A stretch of DNA of 64,000 bases from Armigeres subalbatus (lineage: Eukaryota; Arthropoda; Insecta; Diptera; Culicidae), in assembly GCF_024139115.2 (NCBI RefSeq), contig NC_085141.1:368861925-368925924 (forward strand), in the 5' to 3' direction. Under the pieces are notes generated by a model. That model searched no databases and had not been told where the DNA came from. It saw only the letters and a list, made by a program, of their open reading frames with translations. Within the stretch, counting starts at the first letter, position 1. Each line of letters begins with the position of its first letter. Below are positions 58,376-64,000 of this stretch, piece after piece. The position numbers and the translations under genes were made by a program.

Positions 58376-60904
58376 TGGTAAGCTTTCCAGGGAAGCTGTT
58401 CTCGTCCATAATTTTCCATAGATCTACGCGGTCCAAAGTGTCGTATGCCGCCTTGAAATCAATGAACAGATGATGCGTTGGGACCTGCTATTCACGGCAT
58501 TTTTGAAGGATTTACCGTACAGTAAAGATCTGGTCCGTTGTCAACGAAGCCGGCTTGATAACTTCCCACGAACTAATTCACTAATGGTGACAGCTGTCTC
58601 GCGGTCCTTAGCCTCTTACCCAGCATCTCCTATCCCTACCTCCCCGTGGTCCTGGCCGGGATACGAGCAACCTTAGGGAAGATCGGGTAACCAACCCCGG
58701 TGGGAGCTATGGTCGTATGCTGACAGGGAAGGGGGTGTTTGCTCCTATCCGGCGGTGCAAAAAAGTCTGTTATTCATGTTAGGAGCGGCTCAAAACAGCG
58801 TCTGTTCTCCATGTCAGGATCGGCTCACAATAGCGTCTGTTCTCCATGTTAGGGGCGGCTGATCATCGTCCGAGTGCAAATGTGCACCATGGTCCACCGG
58901 GAATAAGGAGGAATGGTCCTCCGAAAATTTTGGTGTCATGCCCTGCAAGCCAGCCAAAAAAAAACCACGTAACGAACAATCAACAAGAGAGTACGGACCG
59001 GAACCATCGGCAAAGACCACTGCGACGAAAAGGGACTAGCGATTGGAAACTCGGTTCGTGGAACTGCAAATCTCTCAACTTTATCGGGAGCACACGCATT
59101 CTCGCTGATGTGCTCAAGGACCGTGGATTCGGCATCGTAGCGCTGCAGGAGGTTTGTTGGAAGGGATCAATGGTGCGAACGTTTAGAGGTAATCATACCA
59201 TCTACCAGAGCTGCGGTAACACACACGAGCTGGGAACAGCTTTCATAGTGATGTACGACATGCAAAGGCGCGTGATCGGGTGGTGGCCGATCAATGAAAG
59301 AATGTGCAGGTTGAGGATCAAAGGCCGGTTCTTCAACTTCAGCATAATCAACGTCCATAGCCCGCACTCCGGAAGCACTGATGATGATAAGGACGCATTC
59401 TACGCGCAGCTGGAACGTGAGTACGACAGCTTCCCAAGCCACGACGTCAAAATTATCATAGGAGACTTGAACGCTCAGGTTGGCCAAGAGGAGGAGTTTA
59501 GACCGACTATTGGGAAGTTCAGCGCTCACCGGCTGACGAACGAAAACGGTCTACGACTAATTGATTTCGCTGCCTCCAAGAATATGGCCATTCGCAGCAC
59601 CTACTTCCCACACAGCCTCCCGTATCGGTACACCTGGAGATCACCACTGCAGACAGAATCACAAATCGACCACGTTCTGATCGATGGACAGCACTTCTCC
59701 GACATTATCGACGTCAGGACATATCGTGGCGCTAACATCGACTCTGACCACTATCTGGTGATGGTTAAACTGCGCCCAAAACTATCCGTTATCAACAATG
59801 TTCGGTACCGACGACCGCCGCGGTACGACCTAGAGCGACTGAAGCAACCTGATGTCGCCACTGCATGCGCGCAGTATCTCGAGGCAGCGTAGCCGGAAGA
59901 GGGTGAGCTCGAGGGGGCCCCTCTCGAGGACTGCTGGAATACAGTCAAAGCAGCCATTAACGACGCAGCGGAGAACAACGTCGGGTATATGGGTCGAAGT
60001 CGACGGAACGATTGGTTCGACGAAGAGTGCAGACAGATTCTGGAGGAGTAAGACGCAGCGCGGGCGGTCGCGCTGCAACAAGGTACCCGGCAGAACGTGG
60101 AACGTTATAGACGGAAGCGGAGACAGCAGACCCGCCTTGTTCAGGAGAAGAAACGCCGCCTGGAAGAAGCGGAGTGCGAGGTGATGGAACAGCTGTGCCG
60201 TTCTCAAGATACACGCAAGTTCTATCAGAAGCTCAACGCATCCCGCAAAGGCTTCTTGCCGCGAGCCGAAATGTGCCGGGATAAGGATGGGTGCATCTTC
60301 ACGGACGAACGTGTGGTGATCGATAGGTGGAAGCAGCACTACGAGGAACATTTGAATGGCGCTGAGAGTACAGGCAGTGAAAGTCAGGGCAGCGGAGGCG
60401 ATGACCACGTCAGTTCAGCGGACGATGGAAGCCAACCAGCCCCCACCTTGAGGGAAGTTAAGGATGCCATCCAACAGCTAAAGACCAATAAAGCAGCTGG
60501 TAAGGATGGTATCGGAGCTGAGCTCATCAAGATGGGCCCGGAAAAGCTAGCCACTTGCCTGCACAAATTGATAGTCAGAATTTGGGAAACTGAACAGCTA
60601 CCGGAGGAGTGGAAGGAAGGGGTTATATGCCCCATCTACAAGAAAGGCGACAAGCTGGAGTGTGAGAACTTTCGAGCGATCACCATCCTTAATGCCGCCT
60701 ACAAAGTGATATCCCAGATCATCTTCCGTCGTCTGTCACCATTAGTGAACGAGTTCGTGGGAAGTTATCAAGCCGGTTTCGTTGACGGCCGCTCGATAAC
60801 GGACCAGATCTTTACTGTACGGCAAATCCTACAAAAATGCCGTGAACACCAGGACCCAACGCATCATCTGTTCGTTGATTTCAAGGCGGCATACGACAGT
60901 ATAG

Positions 60905-61169
60905 CCACAGACAAACAGACGTAACACTAGAAAAAATACCATAGACCATGACTTCAACGATCAATTTGAATTTGATTGGTTGCGCGTTTCACAACTATAG
61001 GCGCTTGCGTCGTAACCCCTTCGAGTTTGACATTTCACTCCAACGCCTTCTGGTGACAATGTCATACGAAATATTATTTCGTGTAACATGCTCGCAAGAT
61101 GGTGGTAGAGGAGTTGGGCGATGGATTTTTTAGAAAATCGTTCAAGCTGATACGTCTGTTTGTCTGTGG
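60905..61169. mobile_element. 265-bp MITE in RTE copy C
   Basis: The ends CCACAGACAAACAGACGTAA and CCACAGACAAACAGACGTAT (from the right) agree at 19 of 20 bases. TATAG is on both sides (60,900-60,904 and 61,170-61,174). Comparison with copy A (gacagtatagatcgcgtag) confirms the empty site. Confidence 0.92.
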
Positions 61170-61814
61170 TATAGCTATGTAGAGCTATGGAAAATTATGG
61201 ACGAGAACAGTTTACCTGGGAAGCTGGGAAGCTTACCAGACTGATCAAAGCAACGATAGATGGTGTGCAAAACTGTGTGAAGATTTCAGGCGAACACTCC
61301 AGTTCGTTCGAATCGCGCCGGGGACTAAGACAAGGTGATGGACTTTCGTGCCTGTTGTTCAACATTGCGCTAGAAGGTGTCATGCGGAGAGCCGGGTGTA
61401 ACAGCCGGGGTACGATTTTCAACAGATCCAGTCAATTCATTTGTTTCGCGGATGACATGGACATTGTCGGCCGAACATTTGCAAGGGTGGCAGAACTGTA
61501 CACCCACCTGAAACGTGAACCAACAAAAGTTGGACTGGTGGTGAATGCGTTTAAGTCAAAGTACATGCTTGTGGGCGGAACCGATCGCGACAGGGCCCGC
61601 CTGGGAAGCAGTGTTACGATAGACGGGGATACCTTCGAGGAATTCGTCTACCTTGGATCCTTGCTAACGGCTGACAACAACGTTAGTCGTGAAATACGAA
61701 GGCGCATCATCTGTGGAAGTCGGGCCTACTACGGGCTCCAGAAGAAACTGCGGTCAAAAAAGATTCGCCACCGCACCAAATGTGTCATGTACAAGACGCT
61801 AATAAGACCGGTTG

Positions 61815-63102
61815 GGTGTCAGGCCATTTGGCCGAAGGTCATTAAGCCGAATGGTCATTAGGCCGAACGGTCATTAGGCCGAATGGCCTTTAGGCAGAAT
61901 TAGCAAAAAGTGAAAAATGAGGAGTTCTTTCCTCACCTTACCCCTTCTTCCTTCTCCCTTCTTGCACCTTCCTTCTTCTATCTTTCTTCTTCCTGCTTCC
62001 TGCTTCTTCGTTCCTTCTTCTTTATTCTCTCTTCCTTCTTCCTTCTTCCTTTTTCTTCTTCCTTTTTCTTCTTCCTTCTTTCCTTTTTACTTCATTCTTC
62101 TTCCTTCTTCTTTTTTCCTTCTTCCTTTTTCCTTCTTCTTTCTTCCTTCTTTTTTCTTCCGTTTTCCTTCTTCCTTCTTCCTTCTTTCCGTCTTCCTTCT
62201 TCCTTCTTCCTTCTTCCTTCTTCCTTCTTCCTTTTTCCTTCTTCCTTCTTCCTTCTTCTATCTACCTTCTTTCTTCTTCCGTCTTCCTTCTTCCTTATTT
62301 CCTTCATTCCGTCTTCCTTCTTCCTTCTTCCTTCTTTCTTCTTCCTTCTTCTTTCTTCTTTCTTCTTTCTTCTTTCTTCTTTCTTCCTTCTTCCTTCTTT
62401 CTTCTTACTTCTTCCTTCTTTCTTCTTCCGTCTTCCTTTTTCCTTCTTTCCTTCATTCTGCTTCCTTCTTCCTTTTTCCTTCTTCTTTCTTCCTTCTTCC
62501 TTCTTTCTTCTTCCTTCTTCATTCTTCCTTCTTCCTTCTTCCTTCTTCCTTCTTCCTTCTTTCCTCCTTACTTCATTCTTTGTCCTTCTCCCTTCTTCCT
62601 TCTTCCTTCTTCCTTTTTTCTTTTTATTTCTTCCTTCTTCCTTCTTCCTTTTTCCTTCTTCCTTTTACCTTCTTCCATCTTCTTTTTTCGTTTTCTACCT
62701 TCTTTCTCCCGGCTTCTTTTATTCTTCTTCTGTCTTTATTCCTTCTCCCTTATTCCTTTTTCTATTTTCCTTCTTCCTTTTTCCTTCTTCCTTCTTCCTT
62801 CCTTCTTCTTTCTTCCTTCTTCTTTCTTCCTTTTTCCTTCTTCCTTCTTTCTTCTTCCTTCTTCCTTCTCCTTCTTCCTTCTTCCTTTTCCTTCCACTTT
62901 TCTCCTTCTTCCTTCTTCCTTCTAAATTCTTAATTCTTCCGCCTTTTTTGTTATTTCTTCATCCGTTCTGCTTCTTCCTCACTTCGTACTACTCACTTCT
63001 CACTCCCCAGTTCTTATTCGGCCTAATGGCCATTCGGCCTAATGACCGTTCGGCCTAATGGCCATTCGGCCTAATGGCCATTCGGCCTAATGACCCAGCA
63101 TC
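61815..63102. mobile_element. Mutator-like foldback element with a CT-rich core
   Basis: GACCGGTTG is duplicated at 61,806-61,814 and 63,103-63,111, a 9-bp duplication as left by Mutator-type transposases. The ends are inverted arrays of cattcggcctaatgg (four units at the left, about five at the right). Between them, about 61,925-62,930, is an almost pure pyrimidine tract of ttcttcc-like units. The frames of 338 and 382 codons on the plus strand (Phe, Ser, Leu and Pro only) and Lys/Arg/Glu frames on the minus strand come from the tract and are not genes. Tracts at 19,590-19,826 and 11,515-11,725 share its ends. Confidence 0.85.
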
Positions 63103-63471
63103 GACCGGTTGTACTCTACGGACATCGACCGGTTGTACTCTATGGACTATGCTCGAGGAGGACTTGCAAGCACTCGGAGTATTCGAGAGACGAGTGCTTA
63201 GGACCATCTTTGGCGGTGTGCAAGAAGACGGTGTGTGGCGGCGAAGAATGAACCATGAGCTCGCTCAACTCTACGGCGAACCCAGTATCCAAAAGGTAGC
63301 TAAAGCCGGAAGGGTACGATGGGCAGGACATGTTGCAAGAATGCCGGACAGCAACCCTGCAAAGATGGTGTTCGCTTCCGATCCGGCAGGTACGAGACGA
63401 CGTGGAGCGCAGCGAGCGAGATTGGCAGACCAGGTGCAAAACGACTTGGCGAGCGTGGGGCGTATTCAATA

Positions 63472-64000
63472 GGGTGGCTCAAATTAGTATGGGAAAAACT
63501 TTGTTCAATTTTTTGATGGGCCGCCCTCTTATTCGGTTCTATTTGATGCCCTGATGCTCTGGACAAAATTTCAGCCAAATCGGTCAACGTTTGGGCGGTG
63601 CTAAACTCGTTGGAAGTTTATATGGAAAAATGTATGCAGAAACATCCAAAAACAGTAAATTGCAGCTGGACTACACAACTTACGATGAAAAACTATGATA
63701 CTCATTCAGATCTTGGAGAATTTAATACAGAATGTTATGCAGAAAACCGCGAGAAGATTCGAGTTTGCCCGGCTAAGTTATTAGCATTTCTCTGCAGTGG
63801 GGTTTGAGCAAATTTCGTTTCTTTTACCTTTGAAAAGAAATAAATTCACCATTACAACACTCCAGTAAAATGCTAATATCTTTGCGTAATAAACTCTAAT
63901 CTTCTCACGGTTTTCAACATAACATTCTGTATTTAATGCGACAAGAACTGAATGAGTATCATAGTTCTTTATCATAAATTGTGCCGCCCAACTGCAAATC
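63472..64000 (+). mobile_element. Hairpin element cut by the window edge
   Basis: It begins GGGTGGCTCAAATTAGTATG after TA at 63,470-63,471, directly in the 3' end of RTE copy C. Positions 63,685-63,820 recur inverted at 63,835-63,990 (gatactcattcag; cagaatgttatg; ttagcattt). Short frames in the two arms encode similar peptides because the arms are inverted copies. The right terminus is outside the window. Confidence 0.65.

Larger units (their letters stand above)
54261..58594 (-). pseudogene. RTE-type element, copy B, carrying two insertions
   Basis: Three minus-strand pieces of one element: 58,594-58,380 (RT upstream of the palm, matching copy C at about 60,735-60,900 and 61,185), 56,600-55,920 (RT palm with ICFADDMAIV and the thumb, to VFERRVLRTIFGGVQE) and 54,498-54,261 (C-terminus with RWAGHVARMPDSNP). 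The pieces are separated by a 1,777-bp LTR-like insertion and a 1,414-bp TIR insertion, each with its own duplication. The 5' part, including the endonuclease, is absent. Each piece has small frame errors. Confidence 0.85.
58595..63471 (+). pseudogene. RTE-type non-LTR retrotransposon, copy C, nearly full
   Basis: The most complete copy. The endonuclease frame (58,846-59,892) shows LGSWNCKSLN, LQEVCWKGS, IIGDLNAQVG and SDHYLVMVKL. Two in-frame nonsense codons (59,890-59,892 TAG; 60,049-60,051 TAA) follow. RT continues in the same frame from 60,097 (NKAAGKDGIGAELIK, EEWKEGVICPIYKKGDK, DFKAAYDSI), is interrupted at 60,904 by a 265-bp MITE, resumes at 61,175 with the loss of one base (RRGLRQGDGLS, ICFADDMDIV), is interrupted again at 61,814 by a Mutator-like element, and ends with RWAGHVARMPDSNP at about 63,320-63,360. 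A hairpin element begins at the end. The order is typical of RTE-type ORF2, where endonuclease and RT are in one frame. Confidence 0.88.

Noticed and set aside
61910..63058. Frames of 382 and 338 codons, almost only Phe, Ser, Leu and Pro
   Set aside because: They are translations of a ttcttcc pyrimidine tract, open in several frames at once.

Overview
This window looks like mosquito nuclear DNA, most probably from an Aedes species. The evidence is a dense layer of nested transposable elements, several tRNA-derived SINE copies ending in GAA/AAG triplets (the architecture described for Feilai of Aedes aegypti), RTE-, R1- and Jockey/CR1-type non-LTR retrotransposons, a BEL/Pao element, a PIF/Harbinger element and many MITEs. 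The species assignment is inference from these families.

Only one host gene is recognisable: the autophagy gene Atg5 on the minus strand. Exons 1-3 lie at 48081-47377, with 64-bp and 62-bp introns. Exon 4 lies about 24 kb away at 23446-23341, and its reading phase fits exactly. The exon(s) for the protein's C-terminus were not found to the left, so positions 1 to about 48,100 are read as Atg5 territory whose two last visible introns are filled with mobile DNA.

Layout. Positions 796-8356 hold a 7.56-kb TTAA-flanked foldback element. Each arm is a near-identical terminal segment of about 345 bp followed by about 16 copies of a 151-bp repeat, and the two arms are inverted around a 1.9-kb core. 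A second, older inverted-array structure (8632-11371, also between TTAA sites) sits 270 bp further on. Positions 11.9-14.2 kb hold a decayed RTE-type element. Positions 14.6-23 kb hold periodic degenerate repeats, MITEs and SINEs. Positions 24-28 kb hold four MITEs and an ORF1-only retroelement with a clear target-site duplication. Positions 27,902-35,561 hold a young BEL/Pao element with 560-bp LTRs differing at three sites. Positions 35.6-42.7 kb hold a non-LTR element whose endonuclease and RT parts are separated by a PIF/Harbinger element (MADF-BESS gene plus transposase), with SINE and MITE insertions. Positions 42.7-47 kb hold more periodic repeats and MITEs. Upstream of Atg5 (48-52.5 kb) there are further MITEs. 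Positions 52.5-63.5 kb are a retrotransposon graveyard: an R1-like fragment, a Jockey-like RT fragment, and two head-to-head RTE copies interrupted by at least four TSD-marked insertions (a 1.4-kb TIR element, a 1.8-kb LTR-like element, a 265-bp MITE and a 1.3-kb Mutator-like element with a CT-rich core). The window ends inside another large hairpin element.

The strongest candidate for something not well described is the TTAA-flanked foldback with nucleosome-length repeat arms, together with the similar neighbour beside it. All calls come from reading the sequence by eye; no database search was possible.
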